A stretch of DNA of 64,000 bases from Phycisphaerales bacterium (GCA_020847375.1 JADLCB010000019.1:62001-126000), one strand, 5' to 3'; shown: positions 44,310 to 56,002, counted from the stretch's first letter. Made by a program: numbers and translations. Notes: generated by a model not told the origin, from the letters alone.

Positions 44310-45464
44310 TCAGTCAACGATGCGAACCGTGCTTTTCACTTCGTAAAGCATCTCAAAGACCTGCTCGACATCCTCATTGCGCAGACGGACGCAGCCCTGG
44401 CTGGCCTGGGTGCCGATGGTTTCCGGCTCGATGGTTCCATGAATGCCGTAACTGGTTTTGCCGACGGCTTCTCCTTCCAGCCCATCAATGGCGATCCAGT
44501 GTTCACCCAGCGGGTTTTTCGGATCATCCGCCGCGATGATTCCTTCGCCGCGCGAGCTGTAGTAGGTGGGGTTGCGCACCTTGGCCCCTTTGGGAACAAC
44601 CCACAGGCCGGTTGGCGTTGAATTTTCTGCCCCCAGCCCCACACGGAACGAGCAGACATACATCGACCCTTCTCCGCCGGGCGCACCCAGGTAAATATCC
44701 AGTGTATAGGCGTTTTTATGGATGACGGCGTGCATCGGCCCTTTCAGCACCTTGAGTTTCTGTCCCGGGCGGATGCGATTGGGGGCAAGGTTGTTGTTGA
44801 TTTTGCTGATCAATTCGTACGGGATGAAGTAGCGATTGGCGATGCGAACCATGACATCGCCACTTTGCACGGTGTACTGTTCCTGCCACGGATCATCAGC
44901 AAAAAAACGGCTGGACAACAGCAGGGTCTGGTTGGCACTGGCGATCATCTCCTTGGCGATGGTTTGATCGCTGGCGCTGAGCTGCGCTGAAATCAGGGCG
45001 CTGTTGAGCACAGCCCGGCCACCAACCAGATCGCCGCTATCAATCATCGCTTTGCCCTGGGCAATCGCCTGATCAGCAGGAACAATCGGCTCGGCGGGGG
45101 CTGCGGGCGCTGCTGTTTGTGGCGCTGTTGGTGCATTGGATGCCGATGGCAATGCCGGCGCTGTCGGTGTAACTGCGCTGGCGAGCGGCGCTGCTACGGC
45201 GGCTGTGGGAGTCGTGGTTACCAGTGCGCCACTGTTTGCAGCCTGTTTATCACGGGCAGGGGGGCTGTCATGGTTAACCGGAGCTGGGGGCGTCTGGGTG
45301 GTATCAGCCGATGCAGCAACGGCTGGCGCATTGGTCGCTGCCGTCGGCTCTTGCGGCGCAGCATCGCTATGGCGTGGACTTTTGAAATAAATCGCCAGGC
45401 CCGCAACGACCACCAGTGCCAGGACGATGATTAAAATGCGGCTGTTTCGCCGTGAACGCTTCAT
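44310..45464 (-). CDS. LysM-containing L,D-transpeptidase
   Basis: N-terminal membrane helix (ILIIVLALVVVAGLAIYF), an Ala/Pro/Thr-rich spacer (residues 30-130), a LysM domain at about 193-240 (YTVQSGDVMVRIANRYFIPYELISK) and a YkuD catalytic domain with YGIHGTIEPETIG and SQGCVRLRN, where Cys358 is the nucleophile. It makes 3-3 peptidoglycan crosslinks or anchors proteins to the wall. GGAGG sits five bases before the ATG. 384 aa. It is convergent with the corC gene. Confidence 0.92.
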   Translation of the reverse strand: MKRSRRNSRILIIVLALVVVAGLAIYFKSPRHSDAAPQEPTAATNAPAVAASADTTQTPPAPVNHDSPPARDKQAANSGALVTTTPTAAVAAPLASAVTPTAPALPSASNAPTAPQTAAPAAPAEPIVPADQAIAQGKAMIDSGDLVGGRAVLNSALISAQLSASDQTIAKEMIASANQTLLLSSRFFADDPWQEQYTVQSGDVMVRIANRYFIPYELISKINNNLAPNRIRPGQKLKVLKGPMHAVIHKNAYTLDIYLGAPGGEGSMYVCSFRVGLGAENSTPTGLWVVPKGAKVRNPTYYSSRGEGIIAADDPKNPLGEHWIAIDGLEGEAVGKTSYGIHGTIEPETIGTQASQGCVRLRNEDVEQVFEMLYEVKSTVRIVD

Positions 45465-45651
45465 GAGAACCTCCGTGTTCTTAAGCCTTTGATCACGCTA
45501 TTTTATTGACGGCTCCGACCCGGGTGCGACAGGTTGGAGAATACGAACAGATAGTACCGATGCACCGCCGGCAATAAAAGTATTTTCACTTATTTCAGCT
45601 TCTATATTCCTGCGACAAACCAGGTAAGCGGGCTGATCCTGAGTGCGCGGT

Positions 45652-46890
45652 TCAATAGGCTCGTACAAGGCTTGCGCCGGGATAGGCGCTGAGTACAATG
45701 TCCTCATGTCGCATGCCCAGTTCTGCCCGACGCTGCGCCGCCCATTGGCACAGGCCTACACCGTGCCCGTGTCCGTGCCCCTCCACAAAATGAATCGTGT
45801 TGGTGTCGTTGACAACCTTGAAAAAGGCGCTGAAAAAATAGGCAGTCTTGTCGTTGCCCCCGTCGGTGTTCAGGGCATTGCGCATTTCTTCGCTGCGCAG
45901 CATAAACCGCGTACCGCTGGCATCGCTCAGATAAAAACGAACCGGCCGCCCCAGTGAATTGGTGTCAATGTTGATGCGCGCCAGTTGGTTCATCGACTGC
46001 ACCGGGTTGCCCTTGGTTTTACCCCATAGTTTCACCCGGCGCGTCACCTCGGCCTTGCTTAACACAATCGGCCCCCAGTTATATCGGGGCGATGCGCTGC
46101 ACAGACCCTGGTCGGATTGTTCATGGAATACCGGGTTGGGTCGATCGCCGAAGGCGTCGGTGGCGCTTTGGGAAATACCGCCGCAGGAGCTGGAAAAATA
46201 GGCCTTGAAAATTCTTTGATTGCCATTGGGGCCGGCTGCGGCCACCACGCCTGCGGTTTCGACCACAGCTTGGCGACTTTTGTCGGTCTCGGCGTCAATG
46301 CCGCCATATACCTGGCTGCGTTCATCGGGGTAGAGATCGAAATGACGACCTGCCGGAGCGGTTCGCGCCTCGTAAAGGGCATACGTGCGCGCCACGATCG
46401 CCTGAGCGCGATAGGTCTGCTCATGCCAGCGGGCGTAAAGCTCTTTTGAGACAACACTCTTGAGGTAGTCGTCAACATCAACATCATTGACGACATCGAA
46501 TTGATTCGCGCCGGTCGGCACGAAGCGATACTGACCATGATAGGCAGCGCCGTTGACCTGCAGCGTGCCATCATACGCGGGTACCAACGTCAATTCGCCG
46601 CTGCCCAGGGCAATATCGCCCAGTCGCCAGCTACCACCGGTGTAGGTTATCGAAACCGGCGCGCCCGAACTCATGTTGATGCGCCGACGGGCGGGATTCT
46701 GCGAAACGGTAACAATCGGCGGCTGGCTGGCGGTGATGGTCGCCTGATTCAGATTTTCCAGAATGCGCACCCGCACGATTGGCACGCTGCCATCAAGCCG
46801 TGGCTGGGTTAGTGTTTGCGTACAACCCAGTGGGAGCAGCAACAAACACAGTAGCAGGATGCAAATAACAGCTAGGAAAGAGAGTTTCAT
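45652..46890 (-). CDS. SpoIID/LytB-domain lipoprotein
   Basis: Lipoprotein signal ending LLPLGC (Cys at about residue 23). SpoIID core: DVDDYLKSVVSKELYARWHEQTYRAQAIVARTYAL, with the likely catalytic Glu in SKEL, then FSSSCGGISQSA, and GHGHGHGVGLCQWAAQRRAELG at the C-terminus. SpoIID is a peptidoglycan lytic transglycosylase; LytB is an amidase enhancer. The protein probably works in the periplasm on the wall alongside the L,D-transpeptidase encoded downstream. 412 aa. Confidence 0.9.
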   Translation of the reverse strand: MKLSFLAVICILLLCLLLLPLGCTQTLTQPRLDGSVPIVRVRILENLNQATITASQPPIVTVSQNPARRRINMSSGAPVSITYTGGSWRLGDIALGSGELTLVPAYDGTLQVNGAAYHGQYRFVPTGANQFDVVNDVDVDDYLKSVVSKELYARWHEQTYRAQAIVARTYALYEARTAPAGRHFDLYPDERSQVYGGIDAETDKSRQAVVETAGVVAAAGPNGNQRIFKAYFSSSCGGISQSATDAFGDRPNPVFHEQSDQGLCSASPRYNWGPIVLSKAEVTRRVKLWGKTKGNPVQSMNQLARINIDTNSLGRPVRFYLSDASGTRFMLRSEEMRNALNTDGGNDKTAYFFSAFFKVVNDTNTIHFVEGHGHGHGVGLCQWAAQRRAELGMRHEDIVLSAYPGASLVRAY

Positions 46891-46998
46891 GACATCCGTG
46901 TCCGTGTTTCAGGGGGAGCTATTTCTCCACGCAGGCATTGACGCCGCAATCAATCACGTTCATCGCCGAGTATATCAGCCGATCGGAATAAATCATCA

Positions 46999-47532
46999 TT
47001 ATTTTTTGACCCCGCCGGGCGAAACATGGGGAAGATATCCCCCGCTGGCGGGCGTAACCGGATCAATGGTGACAAAGGCGTCTTCGTCGATGGTCTGCAC
47101 CAGCCGGATCGCTTCATTGCCGCGTTTGCGCTTGGCGACAACGAACAGGACATCGACCTCGCCGTTGCGGCCCTGTCCTGCCACGCAGGTGACACCAAAC
47201 CCGCCGTTGCCCAGAGCGCTGCGCAATTCCGCCGCTTTATCAATGCTGATCACGCGCAGCATCACCCAGCCGCTGGCGATCCAGCGCTCGATGGTTATTC
47301 CGGTGAAGTTTCCAGCCGCATATCCACCGGCGTAACCGAACAGGTTCCACCAGCTATCAAGATTATTAAAAACATGGCGGATGGCCAGCACCCAGATCGC
47401 CGCTTCCAAAAAACCCAGCAGCGATGAAAACTGGCGCATGCCGCGCACGGTAAACATGGTGCGCATGGTGCCGATGGACACGTCGCAGATGCGTAAAACG
47501 AAAATAACCAGCGCCCCGAGGACAGCTTCCAT
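46999..47532 (-). CDS. UPF0316 family membrane protein (DUF5698/DUF2179)
   Basis: Three membrane helices in the first 90 residues (GALVIFVLRICDVSIGTMRTMF, GFLEAAIWVLAIRHVFNN, GYAGGYAAGNFTGITIE), then a soluble DUF2179-like domain (GGFGVTCVAGQGRNGEVDVLFVVAKRK, IDEDAFVTID). The family is uncharacterised. 177 aa. AGGAG lies 10 bases before the ATG. Divergent from rsmG. Confidence 0.88.
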   Translation of the reverse strand: MEAVLGALVIFVLRICDVSIGTMRTMFTVRGMRQFSSLLGFLEAAIWVLAIRHVFNNLDSWWNLFGYAGGYAAGNFTGITIERWIASGWVMLRVISIDKAAELRSALGNGGFGVTCVAGQGRNGEVDVLFVVAKRKRGNEAIRLVQTIDEDAFVTIDPVTPASGGYLPHVSPGGVKK

Positions 47533-47610
47533 GCCGAAAGACTCCTATTTTGTGCTGACTCCTATACCAGCGCCTGCGTAGAACGCAAATCTGCGGTACA
47601 ATCGCCAACA

Positions 47611-48324
47611 ATGAATGAACTGTGGAACAAGCTGACGCAACAGGCGGGAGTGACCTTAATGCCGCTGCATTACGCACGGTTGTCGAAATTTCTTGATCTG
47701 TTGCTGGTGGCCAATCAGCAGATGAACCTGACGCGCATCACCGATCGTTCCCAGGCGGAGATCGGACATGTTGGCGATGCCCTGACTTTGTTGCCATTCC
47801 TGCCGGCTGAAGCGCATCGGCTGGTCGATGTCGGCAGCGGCGGGGGCGTGCCCGGGTTGATATTGGCGATTGTGCGTGATGATCTGCATGTCACGATGAT
47901 AGAATCCACCGGTAAAAAAGCGCGGTTCCTTGAACAGACAGCGACGGAACTTGGTCTGACGAATGTAGCGGTCATTGGACAACGCGCGGAAGCGGTGGGG
48001 TGGTCAGCATTGCGCCAGACGTTTGATGTGGCGACAGCCCGGGCGGTGGGCCAACTGGCCTGGTTGGTGGAGTGGTGTCTGCCGCTGGTCAAAAAAGGGG
48101 GATGTATGCTGGCGATGAAAGGTCAGAAAATAAACGAGGAACTGCCGCAGGCGCGCCGCGCCATCAAGCTGCTGGGAGGGGCTGAGCCGGTGATTCATCC
48201 GGTGGAATTACCCGGCACGGAGCACCATGTCATTGTGCAGATCCCGAAAATTGCGCCATCGGATCTGCGCTACCCGCGCTCGCCAACCAACGCCAAAGGC
48301 AAGATCATCGGGACGCGGTCATAG
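47611..48324 (+). CDS. rsmG: 16S rRNA (guanine(527)-N(7))-methyltransferase RsmG
   Basis: MNLTRITDRSQAEIGHVGDAL is the RsmG N-terminal block and LVDVGSGGGVPGLILAI the SAM-binding motif I. FDVATARAVGQLAWLVEW and KGGCMLAMKG follow. It makes m7G527 in the 530 loop. 237 aa. TACAAT at 47597-47602, 8 bases before the ATG, would be a -10 element giving a near-leaderless transcript. Confidence 0.94.
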   Translation: MNELWNKLTQQAGVTLMPLHYARLSKFLDLLLVANQQMNLTRITDRSQAEIGHVGDALTLLPFLPAEAHRLVDVGSGGGVPGLILAIVRDDLHVTMIESTGKKARFLEQTATELGLTNVAVIGQRAEAVGWSALRQTFDVATARAVGQLAWLVEWCLPLVKKGGCMLAMKGQKINEELPQARRAIKLLGGAEPVIHPVELPGTEHHVIVQIPKIAPSDLRYPRSPTNAKGKIIGTRS

Positions 48325-48384
48325 TCGCGCAGTAGTGCAGCCATCGGGTGGCCGACGGTTACCTGCGGTAATTCGCCGTGCGAT

Positions 48385-51150
48385 TCAAGTTGCGCCCGGC
48401 GGTTGTTTCAGGTCCAGCGTTGCATGGACGACGTTTTCTTCCAGATCGCGCTGGAGCGTGAAGCCTGACTTGCGGCAGACCGCCTGCATTTCCAGGTTTT
48501 CCGGCATCATGTCCGCGGTCAGTTGGCTGAGTTTTTCATCGCGGGCAATGCCGATGAGCAGTTGCAGCAGCCGGGAACCAAGTCCGCGCTTTTGCCACTG
48601 GTCGCTGACCAACATGGCAAACTCCGCACTATCGGTATGAGGCAATCGACTCATCCGGCCAATGCCCAGCATCTGCCGCTTCCCGTTGTCGTTGTGCTCG
48701 ATCACCAGGGCAATCTCGCGGTCGTAGTCGTTGAAACAGCGTCGTACCAGCCGTTCGTGAGTTGTGCGCTGCGCCAGCTTGAGCGGGGCGAAATAACGCA
48801 GACGCACCGACCGTTCCGACAGACTCTGATGGAATTGAACCAGCAGCGGTTCATCTTCAGGACGAATCGGGCGGATGGTCAGCGGCGTGCCATCAGCCAG
48901 TTTGATGGGCGTAACATACTGGGTCGGGTACGGCCGAATCGCCAGATTGGGCAGATCCTGCTCTTTCACACCCTGGTCGTGAACCACCACGCGCGCATCC
49001 AGGGCAATCAACTGATCCGCGCTGGCCAGCATCGGGTTGATATCAATTTCCTTGATCCAGCGCTGCTCAGCCACGAGTTGGCTGAAACGAACCAGGATTT
49101 GCTCCAGCGCCGGCAGATCGACACTCTTGCGCCCGCGCACACCCTGCAGCGCTTTGTAAATGCGCGTCTGCTCCATCATTCGGCGGGCCAGCGTGCCGTT
49201 GAGTGGCGGCAACCCCAGGGCGCGATCCTTGAAAACTTCAACCAGTTGACCACCTGTGCCAAACAGCAGCACCGGCCCGAACTGCGGATCGAGCGAGCTG
49301 CCCAGAATGATTTCGTAACCATCCGATAATTTGATCATCGGTTGAACGGTTACTCCCTGGAAATGTTCCGCGCCGGCTTTTTCGCGGGTGCTGTGTTCGA
49401 TGGCTGCAAAGGCAGCCCGAACTTCCTGGGCGTTGTGCAGATTCAACTTCACGCCGCCGACATCCGTCTTGTGCGTAATGGTCTTGGAATAAAGTTTCAG
49501 CACGCACGGATAACCAACCTGCTGGGCGGCTTTTTCCGCTTCGGTTTCCGAGGTGGCGATGATGGTCTTTACCGTGGGTATGCCATAGGCACTGAGCAGT
49601 TGTTTGGATTCATATTCATCGAGAATGGTTCGTCCCTGGTTGCGGGCGGTCTCGATCAGCTCAGCGGCGATACGGCGGGCAGCGGCAGCGTCAAAACTAT
49701 CGTCGCTGCCGAATGCGGGCGTTTCATAAAGCGCCTTCAGGGCGTAGGTGTTGCGCCACATGTAGATGAACGCCTGCGCAGCGGCATCGGGGTAGCTGAA
49801 TGTCGGTATGCCCGCCCGATTGAGAATCGCCTCACCGGCTTCCACATCCGGCCCGCCCATCCAACTGGCGATGACGGGTTTGCCGTCAATCTTGGCATGT
49901 TTGCTCAGCGCCTGGGCGATCAAAGTCGGATCGGTCATATCCTGCGGGGTCAGGATCACAAGGATCCCATCGGCCTTGGGGTCGCTGGCTGCCAGCTCCA
50001 GCGCTTTTTCGTAGCGGGCTGGCGGAGCATCGCCGAGTACGTCAATCGGATTGGAATGACTCCAGGCTGAGGGGAGGTGTTTATTTAATTCCTCAATCGT
50101 TTCCGGCGAGATCTGGGTCAGCTCGCCACCGTTGCTGATCAGGGCGTCGGTAGCCAATACACCCGGGCCGCCGGCGTTGGTGATAATGGTCAAACGCGGG
50201 CCTTGCGGGCGCGGCTGTTTACCCAGAACTTCAGCCATGGAGAAAATGTCGGAAATCGAACCGACGCGCAGCACGCCGCTGCGCCGAAAAGCTGCATCAA
50301 GCACTTCATCGGAACCGGTCAGCGAACCGGTATGCGAAGCGGCGGCCTTGGCAGCGGCTTCGGTTCGTCCGGCTTTGATGACGATGATCGGTTTGTTCAA
50401 CGCCACTTCGCGTGCCGCCGAGAGAAACGAGCGGGCATCGCCGATCGATTCCATATAAATCACGATGCTGTTGGTTTTGGGATCATCGCCGAGATAGTCA
50501 ATCAAATCGCCCCAGTTGACATCGAGCATCGATCCGATGGAGACAAAGGCGCTGAAGCCGACTTGTTCCTTGAATGACCAGTCCAGGACGGCTGTCATCA
50601 GAGCGCCCGACTGACTGATGAACGCGACATTGCCCGGTCGGGCCATCCCCTTGGCGAAACTGGCGTTCAGACCGGTCAAGGGGTTCATCAATCCCAGGCA
50701 GTTGGGGCCGACGATGCGCATTTCGCTGCGGCGGGCGCGCTCCATGATCTGTTGTTCGAGTTTGGCTCCTTCGGGGCCGATTTCCTTGAATCCCGCAGAA
50801 ATGATAATGGCTGCTTTCACGCCGGCGCTGACACACTGCTCGATGATTCCCGGCACGGTTGGGGCGGGCGTCATGATGACCGCCAGATCCACCCTGGCCG
50901 GCACGTCATGGATCGTTTTATACGCCTTGATCCCCAGGACACTGTCACGCTTGGGATTGACGGGAAAGACCGTGCCGTTGAATGGATTGGTAATCAGATT
51001 CCAGAGGATGGTGCGCCCGACAGCGCCGGGGTTTTCGGTGGCACCGATCACCGCCACGGTTTTGGGGGCGAACAGTGCGTCCAGGGGTTTACGCTGCTGA
51101 CGCAGAATATCATGGGCTTTATCGGTGGTCGGGGTTGAAGTTTCAGGCAT
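48385..51150 (-). CDS. ADP-forming acyl-CoA synthetase fused to a GNAT acetyltransferase
   Basis: 921 aa in the usual order: CoA-binding (residues about 25-150, [19 protein letters not shown]), succinyl-CoA ligase-like domains with the phosphorylated His in [15 protein letters not shown]-grasp ([25 protein letters not shown], about 520-720) and a C-terminal GNAT domain ([19 protein letters not shown] to [17 protein letters not shown]). Known for the family: acetyl-CoA to acetate plus ATP, or protein lysine acetylation when the synthetase part is inactive (Pat/PatZ). The His is present, so the synthetase part may be active. A stand-alone gene. Confidence 0.92.
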   Translation of the reverse strand: MPETSTPTTDKAHDILRQQRKPLDALFAPKTVAVIGATENPGAVGRTILWNLITNPFNGTVFPVNPKRDSVLGIKAYKTIHDVPARVDLAVIMTPAPTVPGIIEQCVSAGVKAAIIISAGFKEIGPEGAKLEQQIMERARRSEMRIVGPNCLGLMNPLTGLNASFAKGMARPGNVAFISQSGALMTAVLDWSFKEQVGFSAFVSIGSMLDVNWGDLIDYLGDDPKTNSIVIYMESIGDARSFLSAAREVALNKPIIVIKAGRTEAAAKAAASHTGSLTGSDEVLDAAFRRSGVLRVGSISDIFSMAEVLGKQPRPQGPRLTIITNAGGPGVLATDALISNGGELTQISPETIEELNKHLPSAWSHSNPIDVLGDAPPARYEKALELAASDPKADGILVILTPQDMTDPTLIAQALSKHAKIDGKPVIASWMGGPDVEAGEAILNRAGIPTFSYPDAAAQAFIYMWRNTYALKALYETPAFGSDDSFDAAAARRIAAELIETARNQGRTILDEYESKQLLSAYGIPTVKTIIATSETEAEKAAQQVGYPCVLKLYSKTITHKTDVGGVKLNLHNAQEVRAAFAAIEHSTREKAGAEHFQGVTVQPMIKLSDGYEIILGSSLDPQFGPVLLFGTGGQLVEVFKDRALGLPPLNGTLARRMMEQTRIYKALQGVRGRKSVDLPALEQILVRFSQLVAEQRWIKEIDINPMLASADQLIALDARVVVHDQGVKEQDLPNLAIRPYPTQYVTPIKLADGTPLTIRPIRPEDEPLLVQFHQSLSERSVRLRYFAPLKLAQRTTHERLVRRCFNDYDREIALVIEHNDNGKRQMLGIGRMSRLPHTDSAEFAMLVSDQWQKRGLGSRLLQLLIGIARDEKLSQLTADMMPENLEMQAVCRKSGFTLQRDLEENVVHATLDLKQPPGAT

Positions 51151-51285
51151 AGTTAAAATCCTGCTGGCCGTTGCCTTCAGAGGTTAGGTCGATTGTTGAC
51201 CGCCAGCAAGTCTTGAGTAGAGTTCGCCTTCCTTTCTAACCATCCAAGGTGTGATTTTGAGTTAATTATTTATTTTTTGCCGCAG

Positions 51286-51313
51286 TGGACAGCGCGGTTC
51301 TTCGTACTATACT
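51286..51313 (+). promoter_or_regulatory. Sigma-70-type promoter of gdhA
   Basis: TGGACA (51286-51291), a 16-base spacer and TATACT (51308-51313), 82 bases upstream of the gdhA ATG. An A/T-rich run (TTAATTATTTATTTTTTG) just upstream could act as an UP element, fitting strong expression. Confidence 0.6.
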
Positions 51314-51383
51314 AATTCCTAAGTGTGTGTTTTATCTTTACTAATCGCGCCGACATCGTATCAAAGATTGCGTGGCGCAGTAG

Positions 51384-52823
<1,440 letters not shown>

Positions 52824-52856
52824 ACCCGGCGAACGATGCAGCGGATCAAGCACGAG

Positions 52857-52889
52857 ACTCTGCGGATTGATTCCGCGGAGTTTCTTTTT
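52857..52889 (+). terminator. Rho-independent terminator of gdhA
   Basis: ACTCTGCGGA, a 5-base loop (TTGAT) and TCCGCGGAGT (one G-U pair), followed by TTCTTTTT. It lies 34 bases after the gdhA stop. Confidence 0.85.
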
Positions 52890-52977
52890 GGTGAATTGCG
52901 CGGGGAATCCGGCAATTTTCGCCGGTGTTGTTTCAAGGCTTTTTTACGATTGTTTTCTGCCCTAAGATAGGTGATCT

Positions 52978-53850
52978 ATGCGATTTACCAAGATGCACGG
53001 CATTGGCAACGATTATGTTTATGTCAACGGTTTTGAAGAAAAGCTGGCGGATCCTTCGGCAGTTGCGCAGCGCGTGGCTGACCGCCATTTTGGTATTGGC
53101 GGCGACGGATTGATTCTCATTTTGCCATCGGATCAGGCGGATGTGCGCATGCGCATGTTCAATGCTGATGGTTCCGAAGCCGAGATGTGCGGCAATGGCG
53201 TTCGCTGCGTCGCCAAGTACGCCTACGATCACGGTTTGACCAAAGCCAACCCCATGACAGTTGAAACTGGCCGGGGGGTACTGAGTTTGTCGCTGCACCT
53301 TGGTTCCGATGACCGGGTCCGGCAAGTGACGGTGGATATGGGCCAGCCTGTGCTGGCGCTGGAGCAAATCCCCGTTCAATCCTCGGCTACGATTGCTTCC
53401 CAGCCGGCGCTTCGGCGGATCAATGAACACGAATATGAACTGGGATATGAATTGTTCGGCGAACCCTTGCGCGCAACATTTGTGTCGATGGGTAATCCGC
53501 ATCTGGTGAGCTTTGTCAATGATCTAAGCAGTGTGCCGCTTTCGGTTGTCGGGCCACAGTTGGAAATTTTTCCGGCCTTCCCGCGACGGATCAATGTTCA
53601 TTTTGTACAGGTGCTTTCTCCCAGCGAAGTGAAAATGGCGACATGGGAGCGTGGCAGCGGGATTACCCTTGCGTGTGGAACCGGCGCGTGCGCTGTGGGT
53701 GTGGCCGGAGCGCTGACTGGCCGCACGGGCAGGGTGGTTCTGGCTCATTTGCCCGGCGGGGATCTGGAACTGGAGTGGAATGAATCCGATGACCACGTGC
53801 TGATGACCGGCGCTGCGGTGGAGGTTTTTAATGGTCAGATCGACTTGTAA
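52978..53850 (+). CDS. dapF: Diaminopimelate epimerase
   Basis: Both active-site cysteines are present: EMCGNGVRCVAKYA and LACGTGACAVGVAG. KMHGIGNDYVYVNG opens the protein as in all DapF. It interconverts LL- and meso-DAP for lysine and peptidoglycan. AGGTGAT precedes the ATG at 52978. 290 aa. dapB lies about 2.2 kb downstream on the same strand. Confidence 0.96.
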   Translation: MRFTKMHGIGNDYVYVNGFEEKLADPSAVAQRVADRHFGIGGDGLILILPSDQADVRMRMFNADGSEAEMCGNGVRCVAKYAYDHGLTKANPMTVETGRGVLSLSLHLGSDDRVRQVTVDMGQPVLALEQIPVQSSATIASQPALRRINEHEYELGYELFGEPLRATFVSMGNPHLVSFVNDLSSVPLSVVGPQLEIFPAFPRRINVHFVQVLSPSEVKMATWERGSGITLACGTGACAVGVAGALTGRTGRVVLAHLPGGDLELEWNESDDHVLMTGAAVEVFNGQIDL

Positions 53851-53975
53851 TTGCAACGGGTGGCTGTCGGGCATTGCTTGATCGGGAAGATTGCGACAGT
53901 ACCAGCGCCTACGATTGGTTCAGCGCGCTGCGCAGGCGCGTGTTTTGTCGCGATAACAGAAAATTAGGATGAATC

Positions 53976-54302
53976 ATGCACTATTGGCTTGTTTTGTTGT
54001 TTGCCTCAGCATGTGAAGTCATGTGGGCGATGACGCTCAAGGGTCTGAGCGACCGTTCGCATTGGAGTGTCTGGCTTTTTGCGTCCAGTGCTTTCTTAAC
54101 CGTACTGAACATTATTTTGCTCAGCTATGTAATGCGCGGTATTCCTGCATCAACGGCTTACGCAGTCTGGACTGGCCTGGGTGCGGCGGGGTTGGCGGTG
54201 GTGGGGATGTTTGCGTTTGGCGAATCGGTTAATCTGCTGCGCCTGGGATCGCTGGTGCTTGTCATTGTGGGTGTTGTCGGCTTAAAACTCAGTCAAGGGT
54301 GA
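53976..54302 (+). CDS. Small multidrug resistance (SMR) transporter, SugE/Gdx-like
   Basis: 108 aa, four membrane helices. LVLLFASACEVMWAMTLKGL carries the conserved Glu of SMR proteins, with AVWTGLGAAGLAVVGM in helix 3. The Trp after the helix-1 Glu and the LKGL context resemble SugE/Gdx guanidinium exporters rather than EmrE. AGGA lies six bases before the ATG. No guanidine riboswitch is recognisable in the 125-base upstream gap. The palindromic repeat starts 26 bases after its stop. Confidence 0.88.
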   Translation: MHYWLVLLFASACEVMWAMTLKGLSDRSHWSVWLFASSAFLTVLNIILLSYVMRGIPASTAYAVWTGLGAAGLAVVGMFAFGESVNLLRLGSLVLVIVGVVGLKLSQG

Positions 54303-54327
54303 AACTCCGCCGTGGACAAACCTCCGC

Positions 54328-54470
54328 CAGGGCTTTCGCAAGTAGGCGTCCGATAGGCAATCTCTTACGAGCCGCGACCGTCAGGGAGCGGTTTTTGAGC
54401 CGATCTCCGCTCCCTGACGGTCGCGGCTCGTTAATACATCGACCGTCGCGGACTACTTGCGATTGCCCTG
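54328..54470. repeat. Dispersed palindromic repeat, copy 2 (complete hairpin)
   Basis: Ends CAGGGCtttCGCAAGTAG (54328-54345) and CTACTTGCGattGCCCTG (54453-54470) are inverted repeats interrupted by three unpaired bases. Inside, the 113-base core shared with copy 1 forms another long stem. The 143-base element would fold into one large hairpin. No flanking direct repeat is obvious. It lies between the SMR and thrC genes; the open frame through it (from 54299) runs into thrC and should not be annotated as coding. Confidence 0.9.
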
Positions 54471-54490
54471 CAGGATGTGCTGACAGGGCA

Positions 54491-56002
54491 ATGACAGACT
54501 CGATATTTTCGACTAATCTTACGTCCATGCCTCAAGCTGCTTTACAAAAATGTATCAACCCAGACTGTGGCTCGGTTTACCCGATCGATCAGGTGCATGT
54601 TGCCTGCCCGAAGTGCGGCAATCTGCTGGATGTGGTTTATGACTGGTCACATTTGTCCGTGCCTAAAAGTCTGTCATTTTTTGAACATCGCTGGATGACC
54701 AAGGGAACACAGACCGAGGGGCGACTTGATTTCAGCGGTGTCTGGCGGTTCCGCGAATTGATGCCGTTTTTCCGCGAAGAAGCGGATATTGTCACCATTG
54801 GTGAAGGCCGGACGATTTTGCAACGGGCGGATCTGCTGGCTCGCCAGCTCAAGATGAAACCGGGGCGATTGCTTTTGCAGTATGAAGGACTCAATCCATC
54901 GGGCAGTTTCAAGGACAACGGCATGACGGCGGCCTTCACCCATGCCAAGATGGTGGGGGCGAAAAAAGTGGCGTGCGCTTCAACGGGCAACACCAGCGCA
55001 TCGCTGGCGATGTTTGCCAGCTTGTCGGAAATGGACGGGATCGTCTTTATCGGTTCGGGGAGAATTTCCTTTGGCAAGTTATCGCAGGCGCTGGACTACG
55101 GCGCGCTGACCTTGCAGGTGCAGGGGGATTTTGACGATTGCTTGCGCCGGGTGCGGCAGATCGCGGTGGAAGTGCCGCAACTCGGCGTCTATCTGATGAA
55201 CAGCGTCAATCCTTTCCGCTTGGAAGGGCAGAAGTCAATCATGTATCGAATCCTGGAGGCGCGGGGATGGGAACCGCCGGACTGGATTATCGTTCCGGGT
55301 GGCAACCTGGGTAATTGCTCAGCCTTCGGCAAGGCGTTTGCTGAATTGAAGGAACTGGGGTTGATTGACAAGATTCCGCGACTGGCGGTCATTAACGCGG
55401 CCGGCGCCAATACATTGAACCAGCTTTATACGCATCAGGGCGTCCGCTGGAACGGCGGTCGTTATGACCGACAGAAAATTCAGCAGCTTTACGCTGCGAT
55501 GGATGAAGCGCATTACAAAGCCCATACCGTGGCCAGCGCCATTGAAATTTCGCGACCGGTGAATCTGCCCAAGGCGTTGCGGGCGCTGGAAATCATGAAT
55601 GGCGTGGTGCGCGAAATTGACGATGAAACGATTCTCGAACATCGCGCCATGGTTGCGCGGTGGGGTTTTGGTTGTGAGCCAGCCAGTGCTGCCAGTGTGG
55701 CTGGTTTGCACCAGCTGCTGGATGAGAACGTCATCGGGCCGGATGAAACGGTGGTCTGTATTCTGACTGGGCACGAACTGAAAGACCCCAACGTGACGGT
55801 GAAATATCATACGGGTATCGACACCAAGGCGGTGCAGGATGATGCGCCGCGGTCGGTGCCGCATGGCCGGTTGAGCAATCAACCCGTGCCCGTGCCGGAT
55901 GATATCAGCGCGATTGTAGCTGCCCTGGGAGGTGATCCCCGTCAGGTGAAACTGCAAAATACCGCTCGTGTCGTTGATGGCGCGACGGGGCGCGATTTTT
56001 AG
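54491..56002 (+). CDS. thrC: Threonine synthase
   Basis: PLP-enzyme of fold type II: the Schiff-base Lys is in NPSGSFKDNGMTAAF, and the phosphate loop is in VPGGNLGNCSAFGKAF. The N-terminus has a zinc-ribbon-like CINPDCGSVYPIDQ and CPKCGN. It converts O-phosphohomoserine to threonine. ATG at 54491 is used; ATG at 54527 is nearly as good. The frame continues upstream through the palindromic repeat, which would add an artificial 64-residue extension. 503 aa. Its transcript either starts in the repeat or runs through it from dapF. Confidence 0.9.
   Translation: MTDSIFSTNLTSMPQAALQKCINPDCGSVYPIDQVHVACPKCGNLLDVVYDWSHLSVPKSLSFFEHRWMTKGTQTEGRLDFSGVWRFRELMPFFREEADIVTIGEGRTILQRADLLARQLKMKPGRLLLQYEGLNPSGSFKDNGMTAAFTHAKMVGAKKVACASTGNTSASLAMFASLSEMDGIVFIGSGRISFGKLSQALDYGALTLQVQGDFDDCLRRVRQIAVEVPQLGVYLMNSVNPFRLEGQKSIMYRILEARGWEPPDWIIVPGGNLGNCSAFGKAFAELKELGLIDKIPRLAVINAAGANTLNQLYTHQGVRWNGGRYDRQKIQQLYAAMDEAHYKAHTVASAIEISRPVNLPKALRALEIMNGVVREIDDETILEHRAMVARWGFGCEPASAASVAGLHQLLDENVIGPDETVVCILTGHELKDPNVTVKYHTGIDTKAVQDDAPRSVPHGRLSNQPVPVPDDISAIVAALGGDPRQVKLQNTARVVDGATGRDF

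Noticed and set aside
53851-53975. Guanidine riboswitch ahead of the SMR transporter
   Set aside because: The 125-base gap lacks the conserved ACGR-loop hairpins or guanidine-I core that I could recognise.
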